Source: Lachnospiraceae bacterium (GTDB taxonomy: Bacteria; Bacillota; Clostridia; Lachnospirales; Lachnospiraceae). Taken from it: DNA of 61,254 nt. The notes beneath the pieces are model-generated. The model did no database searches. It had not been told where the DNA came from and worked only from the letters and a program-made list of their open reading frames with translations. The position numbers and the translations under genes are program-made. How positions within the stretch are numbered: the first letter of the stretch is position 1; every line of letters starts with the position of its first letter. This document shows positions 9,606-17,848 of the stretch, piece after piece. The DNA is taken from positions 1-61,254 of the forward strand of contig JAISGP010000070.1 of NCBI GenBank assembly GCA_031263035.1. The letters are read 5' to 3'.

Positions 9606-9614
9606 ATTTGGTGC
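9587..9614. promoter_or_regulatory. Inverted repeat covering the -10 box (candidate operator)
   Basis: GCACAAATATT (9587-9597) and AATATTTGGTGC (9603-9614) form an 11-bp inverted repeat with one bulged G. It is centred on the -10 hexamer at 9600-9605. This position suits a repressor site; the cognate protein is not in the window. Confidence 0.4.
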
Positions 9615-9643
9615 TTGTTAATAAAGTATACAAAGTCTTAATT

Positions 9644-9676
9644 GAAGGGTGTAATTGCATTGCAATTTCACCCTTC
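9644..9676 (+). terminator. Strong hairpin in the 5' leader of the decarboxylase cluster
   Basis: GAAGGGTG-T-AATTGCA pairs with TTGCAATT-T-CACCCTTC almost without a loop. The following TTGTCTTATACT is only partly U-rich. It could end nhaC transcription or act as an attenuator for the decarboxylase genes. Confidence 0.5.
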
Positions 9677-9829
9677 TTGTCTTATACTATTAAATGGATA
9701 AAATTTTAAATATTATGAATATTTATTCATTTTTGCCTGATATTTAACTATTTATATGCATAAATATCTTTTGAATGAATAGAAATATTAATATTTGAAT
9801 TTATTAATAAATAAATGGAGGAACTTATT

Positions 9830-11257
9830 ATGAGCAATGCTACAAACACTGCATTGGAGAGAATTGAAAATCTTCTTGATGCAGGAAGCTTTGTTGAAGT
9901 AGGTGCAGGAGTTCGTTCTCGAAGCACTAATTTCAATTTGGCAACACAAGATACCCCAAAAGATGGAGTAATAACAGGTTATGGAGTTATTGATGGTAAT
10001 CTTGTTTATGTTTATAGTCAGGATAGTTCTGTTTTAGGTGGTGCCGTAGGCGAGATGCATGGGAAGAAAATAGCAGCTTTATACGATATGGCATTAAAGA
10101 TGGGGGCACCTATTATTGGATTATTAGACTCTACTGGTTTAAGGTTACAAGAGGGAGTAGATGCACTTAATGGATTTGCAGAGATTTATAGCAAGCAAAG
10201 TATGTGTTCGGGGGTTATTCCTTCAATTTCTGTTGTGTTTGGCAATGCCGGAGGTGCTTTAAATATTTTAACTGAATTATCAGATTTTGCTTTTATGGAA
10301 GAAGATGCTAGTCTCTATATTTCTGCTAAAGACTCTGTACCTGGGGATTATACAGAAAAAGATGATAATACATCAGCTAGTTTTCAAAGTAAGAAAGTAG
10401 GTTCTGTAGATTTTGTTGGGACTAAAGATGAGATAGTTGCAGAAGTAAGAAAGCTTATTTCTTTGCTTCCAAGTAATAACGAAGACAACGATTCTTATGA
10501 TGAATGTACAGATTCTTTAAATCGTTTAAATGTAGATGCTAAAGGAAGTTATGGAGACGTTAGACTTTTAATTGCTGATATATCTGATGATAGTCTTGTG
10601 TTTGAAACCAAAAAAGACCATGCAAGAGAAATGGCAACTGCATTTATAAGACTTAATGGCCAAACAGTTGGTGTAATTGCTAATGCAGTTAAAGACACTG
10701 ATGAAGAAGGTAAAGGTATTACTTACCCATCAACTCTTTCTACAAGAGGTGCCAGAAAAGCTAAAGTATTTTTAGATTTCTGTGATGCTTTTTCAATACC
10801 AGTTTTAACTATTGTTAATATGACAGGATTTGAAAATTCAATGTGTGCAGAAAAGAATTTAGGAAGAGTAGTAAGTAGACTTGTTTACTCATATGCTAAC
10901 GCTACTGTACCAAAAGTTACTCTTATTACAGATAAAGCTTATGGTAGTGCTTATATGGTTATGGGTTCTAAAGCCTTAGGTGCTGATCAAGTATTTGCAT
11001 GGGAAGGTGCTAAGATTGCTATGATGGATAGTGACCTTGCAAGTCAAATTCTTGGAGCAGATAAAAACGAGGAAGAAAGACTTGCCATTTCTAAAGAATA
11101 TGATGAACTTCAAGGAAGTGCTATGAGTGCAGCTAGTAGAGGATTAGTTGATACAATTATTGATCCTACCGAAACTAGAAAATACTTAATTGGTGCTTTT
11201 GAAATGTTATTTACAAAGAGAGAATCAAGACCAGATAAAAAACATGGAACAAAGTAG
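9830..11257 (+). CDS. Acyl-CoA carboxyltransferase subunit (MmdA-like)
   Basis: About 475 residues with the two crotonase-fold halves of biotin-dependent acyl-CoA carboxyltransferases. The first half has DSTGLRLQEG and FGNAGGALNI; the second has VNMTGFENS and the SAYMVMGSKALGAD block. In methylmalonyl-CoA decarboxylase and in the 12S subunit of transcarboxylase, this protein moves carboxyl between acyl-CoA and biotin. The acyl-CoA specificity is not readable here, and the N-terminal half is more divergent than classical MmdA. I chose ATG 9830, seven bases after GGAGGA, over ATG 9815, which overlaps that site. First gene of a five-gene cluster. Confidence 0.85.
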   Translation: MSNATNTALERIENLLDAGSFVEVGAGVRSRSTNFNLATQDTPKDGVITGYGVIDGNLVYVYSQDSSVLGGAVGEMHGKKIAALYDMALKMGAPIIGLLDSTGLRLQEGVDALNGFAEIYSKQSMCSGVIPSISVVFGNAGGALNILTELSDFAFMEEDASLYISAKDSVPGDYTEKDDNTSASFQSKKVGSVDFVGTKDEIVAEVRKLISLLPSNNEDNDSYDECTDSLNRLNVDAKGSYGDVRLLIADISDDSLVFETKKDHAREMATAFIRLNGQTVGVIANAVKDTDEEGKGITYPSTLSTRGARKAKVFLDFCDAFSIPVLTIVNMTGFENSMCAEKNLGRVVSRLVYSYANATVPKVTLITDKAYGSAYMVMGSKALGADQVFAWEGAKIAMMDSDLASQILGADKNEEERLAISKEYDELQGSAMSAASRGLVDTIIDPTETRKYLIGAFEMLFTKRESRPDKKHGTK

Positions 11258-11267
11258 AGGTGAAATA

Positions 11268-12056
11268 ATGAAAAGAAAAATTGGTTTAATACTTAGTATT
11301 CTTCTTCTTGTTGTTTCACTAACAGCTTGTACTAGTAGTAAAGAGGCAGTAAGTTCAAAGACTGAAGATAGTTTAAAGCAAGGGGCAGAACTTCTTCTAA
11401 CTCAAACTTCAGCATTAACTAAAGAGCAATCTGATGAACTAGAAAAGATGTCTGATAATATGCTTGAACTAAGCTTAGTACAAAATGGTTTTCCTTCTTC
11501 TCCAGAAAACTTTAAATCTTTATTAGAGTCTTGGCAGGCAGCTGTTAAAGAATGTGGTAAGTTTAAAAGCTTTGGAGAATATTCTTTTGAAAAAGATAAG
11601 GATGAATACAAAGTATATAATAATGTTACATTTGCAAATAGAAACGCAAAGCTAACAATGATATTTGACAGTGATTTAAAATTACAATCTACTACAATTG
11701 ACGGAGATTACACTCAGGGAGAAATCCTTAAAAAAGCTGGCATGAATACTCTTCTAGGAATGGGAACTGTATTTATAGTATTAATTTTCTTAGCAGTTTT
11801 CTTTAGTATTTTTGGAAAAGCAATGCATGCTATTGAAAAGAGAAGATTAGCAGGACTTGCTGCTAAAGAACCTGTAGTAGAAACAAACACTGCACCTACA
11901 CCTGCTGCATATGTAGAAGATGTAACAGATGATAGTGAAATAATGGCAGTAATTACGGCAGCTATATCTGCTTATGAAAGTGAAAATGCTAATGAACCAG
12001 AATATGTAGATGGATTTTTCGTTAGAAGCATTAAACGTCGTAAAAATAGATGGTAA
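11268..12056 (+). CDS. OadG-family gamma subunit with lipoprotein-type N-terminus
   Basis: 262 residues. The N-terminus is a signal peptide with lipobox LTAC (Cys21), followed by about 130 polar residues predicted outside the cell. A membrane helix (about 164-183) ends in FSIFGKAMHAIEKRR, the OadG-like helix and basic stop. A cytosolic tail contains an Ala/Pro/Thr-rich stretch and a final IKRRKNRW. Classical OadG is a small single-helix protein that assembles the decarboxylase; here it is extended by an outside domain. ATG 11268 follows GAGGTG and is chosen over an upstream frame opening inside the previous gene. Confidence 0.8.
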   Translation: MKRKIGLILSILLLVVSLTACTSSKEAVSSKTEDSLKQGAELLLTQTSALTKEQSDELEKMSDNMLELSLVQNGFPSSPENFKSLLESWQAAVKECGKFKSFGEYSFEKDKDEYKVYNNVTFANRNAKLTMIFDSDLKLQSTTIDGDYTQGEILKKAGMNTLLGMGTVFIVLIFLAVFFSIFGKAMHAIEKRRLAGLAAKEPVVETNTAPTPAAYVEDVTDDSEIMAVITAAISAYESENANEPEYVDGFFVRSIKRRKNRW

Positions 12057-12092
12057 AAATCTATTATTAATTTAATTATTTGGAGGAAAATC

Positions 12093-12470
12093 ATGAAAAA
12101 TTATACAATTACAGTAAATGGAAACGTATATGATGTACAAGTAGAAGAAGGAACAGCTGGAAATACTGCTGCCGCACCTGTACAAACAGCACCAAAGGCT
12201 GCACCTGTTCAAAAAGCTGCACCAGTTGCAGCACCTGCTGCAAGTGGTTCTGTCGGCAAAGTAAAAGTAACAGCAGGAGCTGCCGGAAAAGTATTTAAAG
12301 TAGAAGCACCTGTTGGAACAGCTGTTAAAAAAGGAGATGCAGTTGTTATTATTGAAGCTATGAAAATGGAAATTCCATGTGTAGCTCCACAAGATGGAAC
12401 AGTTGCAACAATTGAACTTAATGTAGGAGATGCTGTAGAAGCAGGAGCAGTACTTGCTACACTTAACTAA
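12093..12470 (+). CDS. Biotin carboxyl carrier protein of Na+-decarboxylase
   Basis: 125 residues: a short N-terminal domain, an Ala/Pro-rich flexible linker (about 25-52), then a biotinyl domain with the target EAMKME, Lys91 being the biotinylated residue. The carrier shuttles carboxybiotin between the carboxyltransferase in the cytosol and the OadB membrane subunit. TTTGGAGGAAA precedes the ATG. Only one carrier is present for two carboxyltransferases in this cluster. Confidence 0.93.
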   Translation: MKNYTITVNGNVYDVQVEEGTAGNTAAAPVQTAPKAAPVQKAAPVAAPAASGSVGKVKVTAGAAGKVFKVEAPVGTAVKKGDAVVIIEAMKMEIPCVAPQDGTVATIELNVGDAVEAGAVLATLN

Positions 12471-12504
12471 TGCACGAACATTAAATTTCTTGGAGGTTAT
12501 ATAA

Positions 12505-13656
12505 ATGGATTATATTTTAAATACTCTAGACAATCTCGTGCATCAAAGTGCTTTTCTAGGAATGACTGGCGGTAATCTTATTATGATTGCTGTTGCATGT
12601 GTATTGTTATATTTAGCCATCCGTCATGGGTTTGAACCTCTTCTTTTAATACCTATTGCTTTTGGTATGTTACTTGTTAATATCTATCCGGATATTATGT
12701 TACATGCCGAAGATGCTGCAAATGGTACAGGAGGACTTTTATATTATTTCTTTAAACTTGATGAATGGGCAATATTGCCATCACTTATTTTCTTAGGTGT
12801 TGGCGCTCTAACTGATTTTGGACCACTTCTTGCTAATCCAAGTAGTTTCCTTTTAGGAGCTGCTGCACAGTTCGGAATATTTACTGCATATCTTGGAGCT
12901 ATGGCTCTTGGATTTTCAGATAAAGCTGCAGCTGCTGTATCAATTATTGGTGGAGCAGATGGACCAACTTCAATTTTCCTTGCAGGGAAATTACAACAGA
13001 CTGCTTTACTGGGACCTATTGCGGTTGCTGCATATTCATATATGTCTTTGGTTCCTATTATTCAACCACCAATTATGAATTTGCTAACAACTAAAAAAGA
13101 AAGAGCAATCAAAATGGAACAACTTAGACCGGTTTCTAAGTTAGAAAGGATTCTTTTCCCAATAGTTGTTACAGTTGTAGTATGTTCAATTCTTCCAAGT
13201 ACAGCACCACTTGTTGGTATGTTAATGCTTGGAAATCTATTTAGAGAAAGTGGAGTTGTTAGACAACTTCAAGAGACTGCAGGTAATGCCTTAATGTACA
13301 TAGTTGTAATCTTACTTGGAACTTCAGTTGGAGCAACAACTAGTGCAGAAGCATTTCTAAATGTCACCACATTAAAGATTGTAGTTTTAGGACTTCTTGC
13401 CTTTGTAGTAGGAACTGCTGCAGGAGTACTTTTCGGAAAGCTTATGTGTCTTGCTACAGGCGGAAAAGTAAATCCTCTTATCGGTTCTGCTGGAGTTAGT
13501 GCAGTACCTATGGCAGCCAGAGTATCTCAAAAGGTTGGAGCTAAAGCTGATCCTACTAATTTCTTATTAATGCATGCTATGGGACCTAATGTTGCCGGAG
13601 TTATCGGAACTGCTGTTGCGGCAGGAACATTTATGGCAATCTTTGGTGTAATGTAA
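12505..13656 (+). CDS. Na+-translocating decarboxylase beta subunit (OadB/MmdB/GcdB family)
   Basis: Polytopic 383-residue protein that decarboxylates carboxybiotin and couples this to outward Na+ transport. The family hallmarks are present: GVGALTDFGPLLANP, SIIGGADGPTSIF, the GNLFRESGVV segment, and SAVPMAARVSQK before HAMGPNVAGVIGTAVAAG. The Asp in GGADGPT and nearby polar residues form the Na+ path in characterised members. CTTGGAGG lies before the ATG at 12505. The family is clear; the acid it ultimately serves is not. Confidence 0.95.
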   Translation: MDYILNTLDNLVHQSAFLGMTGGNLIMIAVACVLLYLAIRHGFEPLLLIPIAFGMLLVNIYPDIMLHAEDAANGTGGLLYYFFKLDEWAILPSLIFLGVGALTDFGPLLANPSSFLLGAAAQFGIFTAYLGAMALGFSDKAAAAVSIIGGADGPTSIFLAGKLQQTALLGPIAVAAYSYMSLVPIIQPPIMNLLTTKKERAIKMEQLRPVSKLERILFPIVVTVVVCSILPSTAPLVGMLMLGNLFRESGVVRQLQETAGNALMYIVVILLGTSVGATTSAEAFLNVTTLKIVVLGLLAFVVGTAAGVLFGKLMCLATGGKVNPLIGSAGVSAVPMAARVSQKVGAKADPTNFLLMHAMGPNVAGVIGTAVAAGTFMAIFGVM

Positions 13657-13764
13657 AGTAGGCAGAAAAAGAAATGAGAAAAAATGCTTTACTTTAAAAA
13701 ATAAGTTAAGGCTTGGAAATACATGTTTAGTTATAAAAATTAGACAATATAGATTGGAGAAATT

Positions 13765-15174
13765 ATGGCAGATATAATTAAAAAACCCGTAAAAATTACG
13801 GAAACAATTCTTCGTGATGCCCATCAAAGTCTTATTGCTACTCGTATGAAAACAGGTGAAATGCTACCTATTATCGATAAAATGGATAAAGTTGGATATA
13901 ACGCTGTTGAATGTTGGGGAGGAGCAACTTTTGATGCTTCACTTAGATTTTTGAAAGAAGATCCATGGGATAGACTTAGAAAATTCCGTGATGGATTTAA
14001 AAATACTAAGTTACAGATGCTATTTCGTGGTCAAAACATACTAGGATATCGTCCTTATGCAGATGATGTTGTTGAATATTTTGTTCAAAAATCAGTTGCA
14101 AATGGTATTGATGTTATTCGTATTTTTGACTGTATGAATGATATTAGAAATCTTCAAACAGCTGTTACAGCTGCTGTTCATGAAAAGGCAGAAGCTCAAG
14201 TAGCTATGAGTTATACAATTGGTGATGCTTATACAATGGAATATTGGATGGACCTTGCTAAACGTATCGAAGAAATGGGAGCTACATCTATTTGCGTAAA
14301 AGATATGGCAGGATTACTTCTTCCTTATGAAGCTACACGTCTTGTAACTGCTCTTAAAGAGGCTGTAAGTATTCCTATTGAGATGCATACTCATTATACT
14401 TCTGGTGTTGCTTCAATGACTTATCTTAAGGCTGTAGAGGCAGGAGCTGATATTATTGATACAGCTATGTCTCCATTTGCACTAGGAACAAGTCAACCGG
14501 CTACAGAAGTAATGGTTGAAGCATTTAAAGGTACACCTTATGATACCGGCTTAGATCAAAAACTTCTTGCTGAAATTGCAGATTACTTTAGACCACTTAG
14601 AGATCATGCTCTTGATACAGGTCTTCTTAATCCTAAGAATTTAGGCGTAAATATTAAGACTCTTATGTATCAAGTACCTGGTGGAATGCTTTCTAACCTT
14701 ACTAACCAACTTAAAGAACAAGGTGCAGAAGATAAATTCTATGAAGTTCTTGAAGAAGTACCAAGAGTTCGTGCTGACCTTGGAGAATGTCCACTTGTTA
14801 CACCTTCTTCTCAAATCGTTGGAACTCAAGCTGTATTTAATGTTATTACAGGTGAGCGTTATAAAATGGTTACCAAAGAGACTAAGGATGTACTTGCAGG
14901 TAAATATGGTCAAACCATTAAACCATTTAATAAAGAGTTACAAGAAAAAATCCTTGGAAAAGATGCAGAGATTATCACAGATAGATATGCAAATCATATT
15001 CCAAATGAATTAGATACTCTACGTGAAGAGATGAAACAATGGAGCCAGCAAGATGAAGATGTACTTTCATATGCTTTATTCCCACAGGTTGCTGTAGATT
15101 TCTTCAAATATCGTCAAGCACAACAGACAGGTGTTGATGTAAAAACTGGAAAAGATGGGAATTATCCGGTATAG
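13765..15174 (+). CDS. Oxaloacetate decarboxylase alpha / pyruvate carboxylase B-type carboxyltransferase
   Basis: 469 residues with a TIM-barrel carboxyltransferase domain. The metal ligand Asp18 is in ETILRDAHQ, the carbamylated-Lys position is K179 in VKDMAGLL, and metal-binding His residues are H208 and H210 in MHTHYTSG. The conserved C-terminal region follows, but the protein ends without a biotinyl domain, so it must use the separate carrier. This domain handles pyruvate/oxaloacetate, as in OadA and the 5S subunit of transcarboxylase. A GATTGGAG ribosome binding site precedes the ATG. Confidence 0.92.
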   Translation: MADIIKKPVKITETILRDAHQSLIATRMKTGEMLPIIDKMDKVGYNAVECWGGATFDASLRFLKEDPWDRLRKFRDGFKNTKLQMLFRGQNILGYRPYADDVVEYFVQKSVANGIDVIRIFDCMNDIRNLQTAVTAAVHEKAEAQVAMSYTIGDAYTMEYWMDLAKRIEEMGATSICVKDMAGLLLPYEATRLVTALKEAVSIPIEMHTHYTSGVASMTYLKAVEAGADIIDTAMSPFALGTSQPATEVMVEAFKGTPYDTGLDQKLLAEIADYFRPLRDHALDTGLLNPKNLGVNIKTLMYQVPGGMLSNLTNQLKEQGAEDKFYEVLEEVPRVRADLGECPLVTPSSQIVGTQAVFNVITGERYKMVTKETKDVLAGKYGQTIKPFNKELQEKILGKDAEIITDRYANHIPNELDTLREEMKQWSQQDEDVLSYALFPQVAVDFFKYRQAQQTGVDVKTGKDGNYPV

Positions 15175-15256
15175 ATTATTACTTTAAATGAGTTTTCTAG
15201 ATAAATGATATTTTGAAAAATCTTTTCATTGAATTAAAACTTTAGTTTAATATAAA

Positions 15257-15318
15257 GGCAAAACTATAAATATACGTAAAGGATATGTCTATATTTATTA
15301 GTTTTGTCTTTTTATTTT
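15257..15318 (+). terminator. Intrinsic terminator of the decarboxylase cluster
   Basis: GGCAAAACTA-TAAATATA pairs with TATATTTAT-TAGTTTTGTC (about 18 bp, one bulge). It is followed by TTTTTATTTT. Confidence 0.8.
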
Positions 15319-15457
15319 AAAAATCATGAGAAGTAAGATTTTTATGACAAAGCTTAAAGGCTTTAATAATTCTTTTAAAGTAAAATTTGTTTTTAAGCTC
15401 AATATTAAAGGAATATACCTAAATTTCTTGTTAATTATAAGAGTGTTTTAGGAAATA

Positions 15458-15486
15458 TTGCATTATTAGCTGAAATGGGGTAGAAT
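15458..15486 (+). promoter_or_regulatory. Promoter for the CBS-yebC operon
   Basis: TTGCAT (15458-15463), 17 bases, TAGAAT (15481-15486). It lies 70 bases before the CBS-protein start. Confidence 0.5.
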
Positions 15487-15555
15487 ATAAAAGTATTTTT
15501 ACGCCTTTTTTTATTGTAAAAATATGATTAATTCTTTAAGGGGGATTAGATTTAT

Positions 15556-16341
15556 ATGGATGACTCCAGCTTGTGGGATAAAGTGAAAAGCATTATTTCT
15601 TCAGCTACATTCCCAAATGATCGGGTTAAAAAAGAAAGTCAGGCATTAATTCATAACGTTTTTAAATATTTTGAAAAAGACGTTAAAGATATTATGACTC
15701 ATAGAAGAGATATAGAAGGACTGTCTGATGATACTTTGTTGTGTGATGCTTTGGATATAATGTTAGGTGGAAATTATTCCAGATATCCTATTTATCATGA
15801 AGAGATAGATGATATTATTGGAACCTTGCATATCAGGGAAGCTTCGGATGCTTATCGGAAAGAAGAAAACAGAAATAAACCAATAAAAGATATTATTGAT
15901 ATGATAATACCTGTGAAATTTGTACCTGAAACCAGAAGTATAGATAATTTGTTTAGAGAGATGCAAAAGGATAAATTCCATATTGCAATAGTCTTAGATG
16001 AGTATGGTCAAACAAGTGGTTTAGTTGCTATGGAAGATATAATAGAGGAGCTTGTAGGGGACATATTTGATGAATATGATGAAGAGGAAAAAGATATAGT
16101 TTCTTCATCTGATGGAAGTTTAATTGCAAGCGGTATGATGGATTTGGAAGATTTAGATGAAATACTGCCTATCGCTTTCGACACAGAAGATTATTCAACT
16201 TTAAATGGGTTTATGATAGATAAATTAGACAGAATTCCAGCGGAAGATGAGAATTGCGAAGTTGAATATGAAGGTTATAAATTTAAAGTATTGGCTATGG
16301 ATGGTAATATAATCGATAAGATTAAAATTACTAAATTATAA
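15556..16341 (+). CDS. CBS-pair / CorC-HlyC domain protein (no membrane domain)
   Basis: 261 residues: a linker, two CBS motifs (about 48-170; [10 protein letters not shown], then [18 protein letters not shown], then [30 protein letters not shown] in parts), and a C-terminal transporter-associated domain of the CorC/HlyC type. Family proteins with an N-terminal DUF21 membrane domain are CNNM-type transporters. This one starts directly at the soluble part, like CorC, so it is predicted cytosolic. Its role is unclear. The start is supported by AAGGGGGA ten bases upstream. The next gene, yebC, follows after 26 bases. Confidence 0.85.
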   Translation: MDDSSLWDKVKSIISSATFPNDRVKKESQALIHNVFKYFEKDVKDIMTHRRDIEGLSDDTLLCDALDIMLGGNYSRYPIYHEEIDDIIGTLHIREASDAYRKEENRNKPIKDIIDMIIPVKFVPETRSIDNLFREMQKDKFHIAIVLDEYGQTSGLVAMEDIIEELVGDIFDEYDEEEKDIVSSSDGSLIASGMMDLEDLDEILPIAFDTEDYSTLNGFMIDKLDRIPAEDENCEVEYEGYKFKVLAMDGNIIDKIKITKL

Positions 16342-16367
16342 AAAAGAATATTAGAGGAGAAGTAAAG

Positions 16368-17093
16368 ATGTCAGGACATTCAAAATTTGCAAATATTAAA
16401 CATAAAAAAGAGAAAAATGATGCAGCCAAGGGAAAGATTTTCACTAAGATAGGAAAAGAACTTTCTGTAGCTGTTAAAGAAGGTGGTTCTGCAGACCCAG
16501 CAAATAATTCAAGATTACGTGATGTAATTGCTAAAGCTAAGGCAAATAATATGCCTAATGATACAATTGATAGAAATATTAAAAAAGCTGATGGTGATAC
16601 AGCTAGCTATGAACATATTACATATGAGGGCTATGGTCCAAATGGTACTGCTATAATTGTTGAAGCCCTTACTGATAATAAAAATAGAACTGCTTCAAAT
16701 GTAAAAAATGCATTTACTAAAGGTAATGGTAATGTAGGTACACCTGGATGTGTTGCTTTTATGTTTGATAAAAAGGGACAGATTATTGTTGATAAAGAAG
16801 AATATTCAGGGGATGCAGATGAACTTATGATGCAAGTTCTTGATTTTGGAGCTGATGATTTTATTGATGAAGAAGATAGTTATGAAGTTATCACTTCTCC
16901 GGATGATTTTTCTGAAGTCAGAGTAAAAATGGAAGAGGCTGGTATACCAATGGCACAAGCAGAGGTAACTATGATTCCTCAGACTTATGTTTCTTTAACT
17001 GATGAAAAAGATATAAAGGATATTCAAAAAACATTAGATATGTTAGATGATGATGACGATGTGCAAGATGTATATTATAACTGGGAAGAATAA
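16368..17093 (+). CDS. yebC: YebC/PmpR family protein
   Basis: 241 residues, the usual length, starting with the family signature [16 protein letters not shown] and containing [18 protein letters not shown] and [16 protein letters not shown]. Long annotated as a transcription regulator; more recent work on the family assigns a role at ribosomes stalled on proline-rich sequence. An AGAGGAGAAG ribosome binding site precedes the ATG. The next gene begins two bases after the stop, so they are co-transcribed. Confidence 0.95.
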   Translation: MSGHSKFANIKHKKEKNDAAKGKIFTKIGKELSVAVKEGGSADPANNSRLRDVIAKAKANNMPNDTIDRNIKKADGDTASYEHITYEGYGPNGTAIIVEALTDNKNRTASNVKNAFTKGNGNVGTPGCVAFMFDKKGQIIVDKEEYSGDADELMMQVLDFGADDFIDEEDSYEVITSPDDFSEVRVKMEEAGIPMAQAEVTMIPQTYVSLTDEKDIKDIQKTLDMLDDDDDVQDVYYNWEE

Positions 17094-17095
17094 TT

Positions 17096-17848
17096 ATGGA
17101 TATTAACCAAGGATTAGTTGACTTATTTAAAGATGTGTATAAAGAAATACCTAAATTTAATAAGAATTCCTATGAGCCTACTTTTAAGCATTATTATGAG
17201 AAACATAAGGATTTTATTTCCAACTTAATAACTAATATTGAGGAAATAGAAGAAGATAAAAGACAGGATTATATTCTTGAACTTGCTGATGTTATTCCAA
17301 GTTTTGTAAGTCATCTTTTTGAAACAACTCATAAAACTCATGATGAAGTTGATGTAAATATGACAATGGCTGTTTATGTTATACCTATTCTTAATTATAG
17401 TCACAATGAATATCTTGAAAGATTATGCGAAGAAATGGTTGATATATGGAATTCATCTAAAGTGACTAATTTAAACCTTAGTTATTCAGAATACAGTGAT
17501 ATAGACAGTGGGTTTAAGAAACGACTTTGTTATATTACTACTTGTATTTGTGAAGGTTTAGGAAAAGAAGATAGTTGCTATGAACTTACTACACTTCGAG
17601 AATATAGAGATAATTATTTGCTAAAAAGTGTAGAAGGAAAAGAACTTGTTGAGGATTATTATCAAATAGCTCCTGTAATAGTTATGAAGTTAAATATGCT
17701 AAAAGATAAAACCAAAGTTCTTTCTAATCTTTACGAAAAATATATTAAAAGATGTATATATTTAATAGAAAACAAGAACTATGTAGATTGTAAAAATCTA
17801 TATAAAGAAATGGTTCTAGCCTTAAATAATGAGGAGATATATGCCTAA
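17096..17848 (+). CDS. CFI-box C-terminal domain protein of unknown function
   Basis: 250 residues, no signal peptide or membrane helix. The N-terminal 140 residues are helical and acidic with no family I recognise. The C-terminal part has CYITTCICEG (145-154), LREYRD (167-172) and YYQIAP (188-193). This resembles the CFI-box C-terminal motif, which runs Cys-Phe-Ile-Ala-Thr, then LRxFRD, then YYxxSP. Function is unknown for the motif. The gene starts two bases after yebC and overlaps ftsK by eight bases, so it lies in a tight operon. No clear ribosome binding site precedes it; it probably relies on coupling to yebC. Confidence 0.65.
   Translation: MDINQGLVDLFKDVYKEIPKFNKNSYEPTFKHYYEKHKDFISNLITNIEEIEEDKRQDYILELADVIPSFVSHLFETTHKTHDEVDVNMTMAVYVIPILNYSHNEYLERLCEEMVDIWNSSKVTNLNLSYSEYSDIDSGFKKRLCYITTCICEGLGKEDSCYELTTLREYRDNYLLKSVEGKELVEDYYQIAPVIVMKLNMLKDKTKVLSNLYEKYIKRCIYLIENKNYVDCKNLYKEMVLALNNEEIYA

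Larger units (their letters stand above)
9478..9829 (+). other. 352-base intergenic control region before the decarboxylase cluster
   Basis: No coding frame is supported. It holds a promoter (9577-9605), an inverted repeat over its -10 box (9587-9614), a strong hairpin at 9644-9676, and a short palindrome ATGAAT-attt-ATTCAT at 9715-9730. A GGAGGA ribosome binding site at 9817-9822 ends the region. Confidence 0.6.
15175..15555 (+). other. 381-base intergenic stretch
   Basis: No gene is supported. It contains a terminator for the decarboxylase cluster (15257-15318), a promoter (15458-15486) and an AT-rich hairpin at the predicted transcript start (TATTTTTAC 15494-15502 with GTAAAAATA 15516-15524). 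It ends with the AAGGGGGA ribosome binding site of the next gene. Confidence 0.6.

Noticed and set aside
12072-12392. Long - strand open frame across the biotin carrier gene
   Set aside because: Its composition (runs of Cys, Ser, Phe) is the reverse of an Ala/Pro-rich coding sequence; no ribosome binding site and no family.
14681-15013. + strand open frame of 110 codons in another frame of the OadA-like gene
   Set aside because: Leu/Lys-rich shadow of a conserved gene; no ribosome binding site.
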